A stretch of DNA of 64,000 bases from Caballeronia sp. INDeC2 (lineage in GTDB: Bacteria > Pseudomonadota > Gammaproteobacteria > Burkholderiales > Burkholderiaceae), in assembly GCF_023631325.1 (NCBI RefSeq), contig NZ_JALQDG010000027.1:248001-312000 (forward strand). Direction: 5' to 3'. Below are positions 9,730 through 18,581 of this stretch, in pieces. Position 1 is the stretch's first letter; every line of letters starts with the position of its first letter. The notes beneath the pieces were generated by a model, which saw only the letters and a list, made by a program, of their open reading frames with translations, did no database searches and was not told the DNA's origin. The position numbers were made by a program, and so were the translations under genes.

Positions 9730-10086
9730 TCAGGGCCGGTCGAGCTGACGCCGGATATCGCGCGTGTCCATGTTCGACACGTCGTTGTTGACTTCCTCGT
9801 ACACGAGCTTGAGCGTTTCGCCGCTCAAATGATTGCGCAGCAAGCCGAGAAACCTGGGCTCGACGGCGAGGCGCAAGCGATCGAATCGTTGATGCAGGCG
9901 ACTCTGTTCGAGATACTCGGCGACGGTTCTCGCGAATTTCTCCCGGTCCCTTTCTGCCGTTTCCGCCGCGCGCGTGGCCGGGTTCCTGATGTCCTCGACT
10001 TGTCGCAGGTCCAGCTTCAAACCTTGCGTTTCGAAGATCCGGGCCCGGCTGCCATCGGCGGCAAGAACCCAGGTGATGGCGGTCAT
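9730..10086 (-). CDS. Host attachment protein
   Basis: A 118-aa protein of the family first described as required for attachment to host cells in plant-associated bacteria. The N-terminus TWVLAADGSRARIFE is the family's typical opening strand (W/V-L-V-AD-xxRARxF). Residues RREKFARTVAEYLE-like and RFDRLRLAVEPRFLGLLR fit the middle helix and strand, and the C-terminal segment matches the family's EVNNDVSN..TRDIR-type ending. An AGGAGGAGC Shine-Dalgarno precedes ATG 10086. No signal peptide. The molecular function is not known beyond the attachment phenotype reported for relatives. Confidence 0.85.
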   Translation of the reverse strand: MTAITWVLAADGSRARIFETQGLKLDLRQVEDIRNPATRAAETAERDREKFARTVAEYLEQSRLHQRFDRLRLAVEPRFLGLLRNHLSGETLKLVYEEVNNDVSNMDTRDIRRQLDRP

Positions 10087-10209
10087 GATGCTCCTCCTGT
10101 TCGCCAGCCCAAGCAGGCTCCCGCCATTGTGCGCCTAAACTTCGCGCAGCGGCTTCGTTGTCGCGCAGCATTCGCTTTCGCGGCGCAGCATAATGCGCGC
10201 GATAACGCT

Positions 10210-11706
10210 TTAACGAAGCATCGAACCGCTCTCGGCAAAGCGCGTGTGAAACGAAAACGCCTGATCGAGACGATGCGGCGTGTGCCCGCCGAGCGCTGCT
10301 GCATCGCGGTAATAGTCGCGCAACAGATCGCGATAAAGCGGATGCGCGCAGTTCTGGATCACGCTCATCGCGCGTTCGCGTGGCGCGAGGCCCGTGAGAT
10401 TCGCGAGCCCGCGCTCCGTCACGATGATATCGACATCGTGTTCGTTGTGATCGCAATGCGGCACCATCGGCACGATGCTCGAAATGCGGCCCTCTTTCGC
10501 GACGGATTTCGTGGCGAACACCGCGTAGGCCGCATTGCGCGCGAAATCGCCCGAGCCGCCGATGCCGTTCATCATGTGCGTGCCGCCGACATGCGTCGAA
10601 TTCACGTTGCCGTAGATGTCGGCTTCGAGCGCCGTGTTGATCGCGACGAGTCCGAGACGCCGGATGACCTCAGGATGATTGCTCACTTCTTGCGGCCGCA
10701 ACACGAGCCGGTCGCGGTAGCGTTCGATATCGCTGAACACCTTCTCATGCCGTTGCGCGGACAGCGTGATCGACGCGCCCGATGCGAACGCGGCCTTGCC
10801 GGAATCGAGCAGATCGAAGGTCGAGTCCTGCAGCACTTCGGAATAGATCGTCAGCGCTTCGAACGGCGACGCGGCGAATCCCGAGAGCACCGCATTCGCG
10901 ATCGTGCCGATGCCCGCCTGCAACGGCGGCAATTGTTTCGGCAGACGCCCGCGCGACACTTCATGCTGAAAGAACTCGATCAGATGCCCGGCGATCAACG
11001 CGGTGTCCGCGTCGGCGGGCAAGACGGTGGACGCGCTGTCCGGCGTATTGGTGATGACGATGGCGGCGATCTTGTCGAACGGAATCTCGATTGCCGCGGC
11101 GCCGATCCTGTCATGCGGGCGCACGATCGGAAGCGGCTCGCGTTGCGGGCGGCGCTCGGGAATCCAGATGTCGTGCAGGCCTTCGAGCGCCATCGGTTGC
11201 GCAAGATTGATCTCGACGATCACGCGTTCCGCGAGTATCGCGAAGCTCGCGGAATTGCCGACGGAAGTCGTCGGCACGATGCCGCCCGTCTCCGTGAGCG
11301 CGGCGGCCTCGATGATCGCGAGATCGAGTTTGCCGAGGCGATTCGCGCGCAGCAGCTCGACGGTCTCGGACAGATGCTGGTCGACGAACATTACGTCGCC
11401 GCGGTTGATCGCGCGGCGCAGCGTGCTATCGACCTGAAACGGCAGGCGGCGCGCGAGCACGCCGGCTTCGGTCAGGATGCGGTCGGTGTCATGTCCGAGC
11501 GATGCGCCTGTCATGAGCGTGATGCGCAACGGTTCATTTTCTTCACGCGCGCGGCGCGCTATTTCGAGCGGCACGGCCTTCGCGTCGCCCGCGCGCGTGA
11601 AGCCGCTCGTGCCGACGATCATGCCGTCGCGCACGAGTCGGACCGCTTCGGCGGCCGAGGTGATTTTTCCGCGCAAGGCGGCACAGCGAATACGGTCTTC
11701 GTACAT
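10210..11706 (-). CDS. Acetyl-CoA hydrolase/succinate CoA-transferase family enzyme
   Basis: A 498-aa class I CoA-transferase that should move CoA between succinate and acetate or propionate, in the Ach1/AarC/ScpC group. The N-terminal domain opens with RIRCAALRGKITSAAEAV and has the TSGFTRAGDAKAVP CoA-binding region. The C-terminal domain has QAGIGTIANAV and IYSEVLQDS, whose Glu (about residue 288) is the catalytic residue forming the glutamyl-CoA thioester. NHPEVIRRLGLVAINTALE and VTERGLANLTGLAPRER complete the family pattern. The full length agrees with the family. It stands alone. Acetate versus propionate preference cannot be read from the sequence. Confidence 0.9.
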   Translation of the reverse strand: MYEDRIRCAALRGKITSAAEAVRLVRDGMIVGTSGFTRAGDAKAVPLEIARRAREENEPLRITLMTGASLGHDTDRILTEAGVLARRLPFQVDSTLRRAINRGDVMFVDQHLSETVELLRANRLGKLDLAIIEAAALTETGGIVPTTSVGNSASFAILAERVIVEINLAQPMALEGLHDIWIPERRPQREPLPIVRPHDRIGAAAIEIPFDKIAAIVITNTPDSASTVLPADADTALIAGHLIEFFQHEVSRGRLPKQLPPLQAGIGTIANAVLSGFAASPFEALTIYSEVLQDSTFDLLDSGKAAFASGASITLSAQRHEKVFSDIERYRDRLVLRPQEVSNHPEVIRRLGLVAINTALEADIYGNVNSTHVGGTHMMNGIGGSGDFARNAAYAVFATKSVAKEGRISSIVPMVPHCDHNEHDVDIIVTERGLANLTGLAPRERAMSVIQNCAHPLYRDLLRDYYRDAAALGGHTPHRLDQAFSFHTRFAESGSMLR

Positions 11707-11926
11707 CGACGTCTATCTTCCAGAGCTTCGTTTTAAACGAAGGCGATTATAGGTAGCGCGCTTTGCCGTCGAATCGCAAGGTTGAAAGACATTGTCCCAA
11801 TGCCGCACGACTTTGCGTTTCATCCAATTCGAGGCACGTACGAACGCCTGAAGCCGCCGTGAAAGTGCGGCAAATGAGCGCGCCGACGATGAATCGACTT
11901 CACTATAAGACGCACGATGCCGCGAA

Positions 11927-14041
11927 TTAATCGCTGCGCCAGGAAGGCACCTTTTCATGCGAAGGAACGAAAGGCGCATCGGGATCGACGAGCGCGGTGC
12001 GGATGAAGTGCAGGCACGCGAGCACGCGTTGCATGTTGTGGCGTGCTTCGCGGTCGGCGCGCGCGAGTTCGAGCATGCCCTGCGCGATCAGGATCGATGC
12101 GACGACCGAACCGATCGCACGGCGCAGCGTCGCGCTGTCGGGGGTGCGAAACAGCACCGCGATATCGCGCAGCACGCGCGCGAGCGACGTGCTCCACGCG
12201 ATGCGCAATACATCGGGAAAGCGCTGTGCATCGAGCGCACGCGCTTCGTGCCGCAAATCGATCATCGCCTGTCCGACTTCGAGCGTGACGAGCATCCACG
12301 ACAGCGCATGACGATGTTCGCGCGAGCGTCGCGTGAGCAGCCCGCGCAATTGCGACATCAGATCGTGCGTGCCCGAATGAAAGCGCTCGCCGAGTCCCGC
12401 GAGTTTGCCTTCGCACGCGAGCGCGGCCTGAGCGCGCAGTTCGGCGAGCGTCTTGCCGATGAGCCAGGACGTGCGCGGCGGCACGAGGACCGCGCATGCG
12501 ATGGCCGCGGCGAGCATCGCGACGAGCACCGCGAGGCCGTTGTTCAGCAGCAGCGCCGGATCGTAGACGATGCGGTTATCGGGCGCGGCGAGCAGGCAGA
12601 AGAACACGCAAAAGCCGATACCGTATCCGGCGGTGTCGGAGCGCATTGCGAGGAATGCGCCTGCCGCGAGCGGTGGCGCGAGCATCGCGCACAGGAGCGC
12701 GAAGCCGTCGATGGCCGGATACACGTGACACAGATACACGTAGCCCGTGACGATCGCGAGCGCCGCGCCCGCCGCCATCTGCGCGATGAACTTCGAAGGC
12801 CGCGCCGATGCCGACGACAGCGCGCAAGCCAACGTCGCGCCGATCACCGCGTAACCACCGCTCGGCCACGCCGTGACGATCCAGAACCACGCGGTCGCGG
12901 CGATCACGATGCCGGTGCGCATGAACGTCGCGGCGAGCACGAAGCGGTTGGTCTTCGCTTCATATCGCGAAGATGCGCGATCTTGAGGATGCGCGCTGTT
13001 CGCGATCGATACATAACGAATCGTATCGGCGATGAAGCGATACAGAAGCTCCGCCGAGGTCGTGAAGTCGAGTTGCGTCGCATCGTCGGCGTGGGCGAGG
13101 CCGCGTTGCGCATCGCGCAGGCGCTTTGGAAGCGTCGCCTTGTAGCGTTCGAATTGCACGTTCGGCGATGCGCGTTCGAAGATGCGCGCGAGTTCTTCGA
13201 GGAAAGGCATGAGTGCATCGTGTGCGCATTGCGTGTTGTCGTCGGCGAGCAGACGCTTCATCGACTGATCGAGTGCATGCAGGCGCGCGCACGCATCCAT
13301 GAACGCGCTGTTCAGTCGCGCGAGCTTGCCGTGTTGCTGACGCATCGTGGGCGACTCGTATGCAGCGAAGCCGCGCGTCGCTTCGAAGCCCACGATCTCA
13401 TCGACGAAATCGGCGAAACGGCGCTCACGCGCGAGGCGCGAGAGACGGCCGCGCAGCACGTCGGCGGCGAATGCAGCGAAGCGCGCCTGACGCGCATCGA
13501 GCGAGTGCATGAGCGTCGCGCTGGCATGACGCGGGAAGACGAGCGCGCTCACCACGCTCGAACACACGATGCCGAGCATGACTTCCGCGCCGCGCGTGAG
13601 CGTCGCGATGAGCAAGCCGTTCGGATCGGTGACGGCGGGAATACCGATCAACGCGGCCGTATAGCCCGCGAGCACGAAGCCATACCAGCGGAACTGTCGA
13701 TAACGCACCGCGAACGCGGTGCAGGCCGCGACCCATATCGTCAGCGCGAGCGCATAGAGTTCGGCCTGCTGCACGAACGCGGCGCCCAAAACGAGCGCGG
13801 CGAGCATGCCGAGCGCCGTGCCCGCGAACCGGTAGACGCTCTTCGCGAGGACCATGCCGGCGAAGGGCTGCATCAGCACGAACGTGGTCGTCATCGCAAC
13901 GCGCGGTTGCGGCAGTTCCAGGCGCATCGCGAGACCCATCGCGATGAACGCGGCAAGCAGCGTCTTCGCGAGATGGAGCCACACGTGGCCGTCGGTGGCG
14001 AACCAGTCGCGCGTCGACAAGCGTGCTTCCAGAAACGACAT
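11927..14041 (-). CDS. FUSC-family membrane protein, aromatic acid exporter-like
   Basis: A 704-aa FUSC/AaeB-type inner-membrane protein, likely an efflux component for aromatic or other weak acids. It has the duplicated layout of the family. One bundle of about six membrane segments spans residues 20-180 (LAKTLLAAFIAMGLAMRLELPQ..). A cytoplasmic helical region follows, then a second bundle spans about 350-540, then a C-terminal cytoplasmic part. ATG 14041 is used; an in-frame ATG at 14089 would add 16 residues. It is divergently transcribed from a LysR regulator, as in the aaeR-aaeXAB arrangement. No aaeX or membrane-fusion aaeA gene is next to it. Confidence 0.88.
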   Translation of the reverse strand: MSFLEARLSTRDWFATDGHVWLHLAKTLLAAFIAMGLAMRLELPQPRVAMTTTFVLMQPFAGMVLAKSVYRFAGTALGMLAALVLGAAFVQQAELYALALTIWVAACTAFAVRYRQFRWYGFVLAGYTAALIGIPAVTDPNGLLIATLTRGAEVMLGIVCSSVVSALVFPRHASATLMHSLDARQARFAAFAADVLRGRLSRLARERRFADFVDEIVGFEATRGFAAYESPTMRQQHGKLARLNSAFMDACARLHALDQSMKRLLADDNTQCAHDALMPFLEELARIFERASPNVQFERYKATLPKRLRDAQRGLAHADDATQLDFTTSAELLYRFIADTIRYVSIANSAHPQDRASSRYEAKTNRFVLAATFMRTGIVIAATAWFWIVTAWPSGGYAVIGATLACALSSASARPSKFIAQMAAGAALAIVTGYVYLCHVYPAIDGFALLCAMLAPPLAAGAFLAMRSDTAGYGIGFCVFFCLLAAPDNRIVYDPALLLNNGLAVLVAMLAAAIACAVLVPPRTSWLIGKTLAELRAQAALACEGKLAGLGERFHSGTHDLMSQLRGLLTRRSREHRHALSWMLVTLEVGQAMIDLRHEARALDAQRFPDVLRIAWSTSLARVLRDIAVLFRTPDSATLRRAIGSVVASILIAQGMLELARADREARHNMQRVLACLHFIRTALVDPDAPFVPSHEKVPSWRSD

Positions 14042-14112
14042 GCGATCCGCCGATATACCTCTGCTCAAGAAGGCGCCGATTGTAGGCAAGCTGTCTTGCC
14101 GGATTAATGCGG

Positions 14113-14139
14113 GAATCAGGGAACATTCTTTCCTGATTC
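14113..14139. promoter_or_regulatory. Candidate LysR operator in FUSC/LysR divergent promoter
   Basis: GAATCAGG and CCTGATTC form an 8-bp perfect inverted repeat with an 11-bp spacer (imperfect to 11 bp per arm). It lies in the 160-bp gap between the divergent FUSC and LysR genes. Position and dyad form suit a LysR-type binding site; there is no direct evidence. Confidence 0.45.
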
Positions 14140-14201
14140 AACAACAATCGATCGCGCGCGAAAGCGGACAATAGCGCCTCCGATGTCATCGTTACGGTTT
14201 G

Positions 14202-15161
14202 ATGGATACCCTACAGAACATGCGGGTCTTCACCCGCGTGATCGAAGCCGGCAGCTTCACGGCCGCCGCACAGTCGATGAACTCGACCACAGGCGCGATG
14301 TCGCGCGCCGTCTCCGAACTCGAAGCCCATTTGCGCACGCGCCTCATGAACCGCTCGACGCGGCGTCTCGCGCTCACGTCGGCGGGCGAGCGCTATCTGA
14401 AGCGCGCGCGCCAGATTCTCGCCGACATCGACGGCGCCGAAGAAGAAGCGAGCTGCGCGCATGAACATCCGTCGGGCACGCTTCGCATGTTCAGCTTCGC
14501 GAGCGTCGGACAGCATTACATCCTGCCCGCCATCGCCCGATATCGCGCGCTCTATCCCGATGTGAAAGTGGAACTCACGCTGTCGCAGCGCATGCCCGAT
14601 CTCTTCGAAGGCAGCAGCGACGTGGCTGTCGTGTCGGCGGGCGCGTTATCGGATTCGGAAGTCATCTCGCACAAGCTGGGCGCGACCTTCAGCATCCTGT
14701 GCGCATCGCCGGGCTACATCGCTTCGCGTGGCGCGCCGAAGGAACCGGCCGATCTCGCGCAGCACGATTGCCTCACCTTGCAGACGCCCGCGTTTCCCGC
14801 GCGCGAATGGACGCTCGAGGGGCCCGAGGGCCGCGAGACGTTGCAGATCAGCGGAACGGTGCAGGTGAATATCGCGGAATCGCTCGTGGTCGCGATCCGC
14901 GAAGGCATGGGCATCGGCATGTTGCCGCTCTATGCGGCGATCGAGGGCTTGCGCAATGGCTCGCTCGTGCGCGTGTTGCCGCGTCACACGTTGCAACGCA
15001 CGAATCTCTATGCGCTCTATGCGTCACGCAAGTTCGTCGATGCGAAGACGCGCACGTGGGTCGAGTTCCTTCGCGCGCATCTGCCGGATGTGATCGCGCG
15101 CGATGAAGCCTTGCTCGCCGAAGTGGGGCAGGCGCCTTCGAACGCACTGCGCGCCGCGTAA
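14202..15161 (+). CDS. LysR-family transcriptional regulator
   Basis: A 319-aa LysR regulator. The winged helix-turn-helix lies in residues 1-60 (FTRVIEAGSFTAAAQSMNSTTGAMSRAVSELE). The effector-binding domain follows, with the usual LRMFSFASVGQHYILPAI opening and a GMGIGMLPLY segment near residue 240. It probably controls the divergent FUSC exporter gene and itself, as AaeR does for aaeXAB. A TTG codon directly precedes ATG 14202 and could also serve as the start. It ends 1 bp before the convergent hydroxylase gene. Confidence 0.9.
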   Translation: MDTLQNMRVFTRVIEAGSFTAAAQSMNSTTGAMSRAVSELEAHLRTRLMNRSTRRLALTSAGERYLKRARQILADIDGAEEEASCAHEHPSGTLRMFSFASVGQHYILPAIARYRALYPDVKVELTLSQRMPDLFEGSSDVAVVSAGALSDSEVISHKLGATFSILCASPGYIASRGAPKEPADLAQHDCLTLQTPAFPAREWTLEGPEGRETLQISGTVQVNIAESLVVAIREGMGIGMLPLYAAIEGLRNGSLVRVLPRHTLQRTNLYALYASRKFVDAKTRTWVEFLRAHLPDVIARDEALLAEVGQAPSNALRAA

Positions 15162-15162
15162 C

Positions 15163-15846
15163 TTACGTATCGCTCCACATGCGCAGCAGGTTGTGATAGC
15201 AGCCGACGAGCGAGCGCTTCGCGGCTTCGTCGCCGTTGGTCGCGTTCAGGCGTTGAATGGAATTGTCGAGATCGAAGAGTAGTGCGCGTTGAGCATCGTC
15301 GCGCACGAGGCTTTGCGCCCAGAAGAAGCTCGATATGCGCGCGCCGCGCGTGACGGGCCGTACCTGATGAAGGCTCGTCGCGGGGTAGACGATCGCATGC
15401 CCGGCGGGAAGCTTCACTTCTTGCACGCCGTAGGTATCTTCGATGATGAGCTCGCCGCCGTCATACTCGTCGGGCGGCGTGAGAAAAAGCGTGACGGACA
15501 CATCGGTGCGCACGCGCGCGCCATGACCGGGCACGATGCGGATCGCGCCATCGACATGACTGCCGAAATGCATGCCGCCTTCATAGCGATTGAAGAGCGG
15601 CGGATACACGCGATTGGGCAGCACGGCGCTGATGAAAAGCGGATGACGTTCGAGCACGCCGACGAGCGCATCGCCCAGTTCGAGCGCGATCGGCGAGCCT
15701 TCCGCGATCTGCATGTTGCGCTTGACCGGCGCGCCCTGATAGCCCGCGGTCGCGCGGCCATCGACCCATGCGTCGCTGGCTTCGAGTCGCGCGCGCATCG
15801 TGGCGGCATCTTCCGCGCTCAGCACGTTCGGTATCGAGAGGATCAT
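15163..15846 (-). CDS. PKHD-type Fe(II)/2-oxoglutarate hydroxylase, PiuC-like
   Basis: A 227-aa dioxygenase of the PiuC/YbiX family, exactly the family length. The double-stranded beta helix shows HFGSHVDGAIR (the HxD iron ligands) and, further on, GHAIVYPATSLHQVRPVTRGARIS (distal His and the 2-oxoglutarate Arg). PiuC-type enzymes are encoded beside TonB siderophore receptors and are iron regulated; their substrate is unsettled. ATG 15846 is taken from family homology, with GAAGG upstream. It lies 55 bp downstream of the receptor gene on the same strand, most likely one transcript. Confidence 0.92.
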   Translation of the reverse strand: MILSIPNVLSAEDAATMRARLEASDAWVDGRATAGYQGAPVKRNMQIAEGSPIALELGDALVGVLERHPLFISAVLPNRVYPPLFNRYEGGMHFGSHVDGAIRIVPGHGARVRTDVSVTLFLTPPDEYDGGELIIEDTYGVQEVKLPAGHAIVYPATSLHQVRPVTRGARISSFFWAQSLVRDDAQRALLFDLDNSIQRLNATNGDEAAKRSLVGCYHNLLRMWSDT

Positions 15847-15901
15847 TGTTATTGCCTTCGCGAACGCGCGCCGCGTGCCGCGCGGCGCGCTCGCATTCAC
15901 A

Positions 15902-18157
15902 TCAACGGAAGCGGTAATTCAACGTCGCGATGAACGTGCGGCCAAGACCCGGCACCGCGCGCCCGCCGTCGGACGGAATCAGGGCGTCGTAGTACTTCTT
16001 GTCGAACATGTTCTGCACGTTGAACTGGATATCGTAGCTCTTCTGATGATACGCAGCCATCACGTCCCAGCGCACGTAGCCGCCCACCTGGACGAGATTG
16101 TTGTTCGCCGCATAGCGCGACGACACATACGACGGCCCGCCGCCAACCTGCCAAACAGGCGTGAAGTCATACGTGGTCCACAGCGTCAGCATGTGATGCG
16201 GCGTGTTGGCGAGCTGGTTGCCCGTGGTGCCGTCGAAGGCCTTCTGCACCGTGCCGTCCATATACGTGTAGCCGCCGAACATCTGCCATTGACGCGTGAT
16301 GTGGCCTGCGACGCCCAATTGATAACCGCGTACGCGCACGTCGCCGTCGAGCGTGTATTCGCCCGTCGATGTCTGCGTGCGCGCGTTGGTCTTGTCGATA
16401 TTGAAGAGCGATTGCGTGATGGACAGCCCGCCGTTCAGCAGATCCCACTTCGAACCGATTTCATACGAGCGGTTGTGTTCCGGCGGCGTGTTCTGCTGGC
16501 CGTTGGTGAGCGTGAGCGCTTCGAGCGACGGATTGAACGACGTGCCGTACGACACGTAGTACGACTGCCAGTCCGCCGGCTGCCACACGACGCCGGTGCG
16601 CACGCTCGTGAAGTAGTTCGTCTGGGTCGCGTAGCCCGGCGCGTTGATCGAGTTGTGGATGGCCGCTTCGTAGCGGTCCCAGCGCACGCCGCCGACCCAC
16701 TTCCAGTGCTCGCCGATCGAGATCGTATCGTTCAAATAAAGGCCGATGCCGTTCGCGCTCGATTCCGCGAGATTGGTCGCCACCTCGCGATAGTTCGCCG
16801 GACGCGGCACGTAAGCGGGATCTACGAGCGGCACGATCGCGAGCGTGTTCGACGGCAGGCCCGGCGTGGTCGCGGTGAAGCTCTGGTTGCTGTACGTTTC
16901 GTGGCTCAGATCGACGCCCGCGAGCATGTCGTGCTTGAGGAAGCCTGTCGCGAACTTGCCCTGGAAGTCGGTCGTGTTGTAGACCGAGTGATCGTTGATA
17001 TTACGGTCCTTGCCTTGCAGACGCACGAAGAGCGACGACAATGGCAGCGTCGTGTAGTTGCCGTTCGAAAGCGCAGGCGATGTGCCGAGCGGCCCCGTCA
17101 GCACGGCCGCGGCGTTGGTCGCGCGCGCCTCGGTGCTGTAGTGGCTGAACTGCGTCTGGTTGCGCAGCGTGAACATGTCGTTGAAGCGATGCTCCACGCG
17201 CGCGTTCAGCGTCTGCACGTCCTGAATGGTGCGGTCGTCGGTGAAGCCGTAAAACGTCTTCGTATCGACCGGCGCGGGGTGGCCGTTCAACGGCGGAATG
17301 CCGTAGTCGGGCTGATCGCGGTTGTGCTGGATCAGCGCGGACAGCGTCACTTGCGTCGGCGTGCCGATGCCGAACTTCACTTCGGGCGCGATGCCGTAGT
17401 CCTTGTTGATCATCTCGTCGCGCGTCGAGCCGAGCGACTGGCCGAACGCGTTGATGCGGAACGCGGAGGTATCCGTCATCGGCTGATTGATGTCGACGGT
17501 CGAGCGGAAGCGGTCGTGCGTGCCTGCCTGCAGCGAGACATCGGCGCGCGGCTTCATGTTCGGCTGCTTGCTGACCTGGTTGATGACGCCGCCCGTCGAG
17601 CCGCGCCCGAAGTATAGCGACGACGGGCCGTACAGCACGTCGATCGAGTCGAGGTTGAAGGTATCGCGGTAGTACTGGCCGCGATCGCGGAACCCGTCGA
17701 GATAGATGTCCGTGCGCGCCGAGAAGCCGCGCAGATTGATGTTGTTGCCGATCTGGCCGCCTTCGGCCGCGCCGAGCGTGACGCCCGGCACGTTGCGCAG
17801 CGCATCGGAAAACGAACTCACCGCCTGCGAGTTCAACACCGCCTTCGGCACCACGACGACGTCCTGTGGAATGTCGCGCAGCGCGGTCGGCACCTTCGCG
17901 CCGACGCTCGACATGTCCGGCTGGAAATCGGGCGCGTCGGCCTGGCCCGTCACTTTGACGGCGGGCAGGGCGGCGGTTTCGGGCGCGGTGGCGGCGGAAG
18001 CGCCTTGCGGTGCGGCCGCTTGCGCGACTTGCGATGAAGGCGCGTTCGGCGGTGCGGCTTGCGCGGCCTGCGGTGCGGTCTGGGCGTAAAGCGGCGCGGC
18101 TACGGGCGCCGCGACGATAGTTACCAATGCCGCGGCAAGCGGCGTCTTTCTCAACAT
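15902..18157 (-). CDS. TonB-dependent siderophore receptor
   Basis: A 751-aa outer-membrane ferric-siderophore receptor. A signal peptide (MLRKTPLAAALVTIVAAPVAA) is followed by an Ala/Pro/Gln-rich stretch to about residue 75. The plug domain carries DALRNVPGVTLG and NINLRGFSARTDIYLDG, then IDVLYGPSSLYFGRGSTGG. The C-terminal 22-strand barrel ends in an aromatic-rich LNYRFR. It resembles Fiu/PiuA-type catecholate receptors, which pair with PiuC. The start at 18157 is set by the signal peptide and GGGGAAA upstream. A Fur-box-like site lies about 190 bp upstream, so iron repression is expected. Confidence 0.92.
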   Translation of the reverse strand: MLRKTPLAAALVTIVAAPVAAPLYAQTAPQAAQAAPPNAPSSQVAQAAAPQGASAATAPETAALPAVKVTGQADAPDFQPDMSSVGAKVPTALRDIPQDVVVVPKAVLNSQAVSSFSDALRNVPGVTLGAAEGGQIGNNINLRGFSARTDIYLDGFRDRGQYYRDTFNLDSIDVLYGPSSLYFGRGSTGGVINQVSKQPNMKPRADVSLQAGTHDRFRSTVDINQPMTDTSAFRINAFGQSLGSTRDEMINKDYGIAPEVKFGIGTPTQVTLSALIQHNRDQPDYGIPPLNGHPAPVDTKTFYGFTDDRTIQDVQTLNARVEHRFNDMFTLRNQTQFSHYSTEARATNAAAVLTGPLGTSPALSNGNYTTLPLSSLFVRLQGKDRNINDHSVYNTTDFQGKFATGFLKHDMLAGVDLSHETYSNQSFTATTPGLPSNTLAIVPLVDPAYVPRPANYREVATNLAESSANGIGLYLNDTISIGEHWKWVGGVRWDRYEAAIHNSINAPGYATQTNYFTSVRTGVVWQPADWQSYYVSYGTSFNPSLEALTLTNGQQNTPPEHNRSYEIGSKWDLLNGGLSITQSLFNIDKTNARTQTSTGEYTLDGDVRVRGYQLGVAGHITRQWQMFGGYTYMDGTVQKAFDGTTGNQLANTPHHMLTLWTTYDFTPVWQVGGGPSYVSSRYAANNNLVQVGGYVRWDVMAAYHQKSYDIQFNVQNMFDKKYYDALIPSDGGRAVPGLGRTFIATLNYRFR

Positions 18158-18344
18158 GTCGTTTCCCCGATACTTGTTTGTGAATCCGAACCGGCAGCGA
18201 AGCGGGTTTTCGCGTGCCGATGTGATCGAACCGAGATCAAAGCGGAGCGGGCGACGTCGTCGAGAAGAACCGGCGGCGGCGCCCTGTAAGCGCCCGTTGT
18301 TCGCGACGGGCTTCATTGACTCGGCCTATTGTCGCGATTCAGTT

Positions 18345-18364
18345 AAATGCGAATCGGTATCATT
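18345..18364 (-). promoter_or_regulatory. Fur-box-like site upstream of siderophore receptor
   Basis: Read on the plus strand, AAATGCGAATCGGTATCATT agrees with the Burkholderia-type Fur box AAATGAGAATGATTATCATT at 16 of 20 positions by my count. It lies upstream of the receptor gene in the 424-bp gap before the LysR gene. Confidence 0.6.
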
Positions 18365-18581
18365 ACACGTCTCAGAAACATTTGGAAAGAAACACTTACT
18401 TGGGACAGGCTTTTTTTCCGGTTTCCGTGACGCGGGCGCAACGCCGCGCGGTAGATGTCGGGGCTTGCAGGATAAGGAGTTGAGGCGAAGGCGCGAGCCA
18501 GGAGCAGCGGAGGATTCAATCCTCGCGGATTGCGGACAAAAAGTGGCGGATTACCTTTTTACCGCTCGAACGCGCCGAAGA

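Noticed and set aside
11713..11979. 88-codon minus frame between the CoA-transferase and FUSC genes
   Set aside because: Overlaps the end of the FUSC gene, lacks a ribosome site, and has no coding-like composition.
9829..14107. Two very long plus frames opposite the CoA-transferase and FUSC genes
   Set aside because: Both are antisense shadows with Arg/Glu/His-rich sequence; the minus-strand genes have full family signatures.
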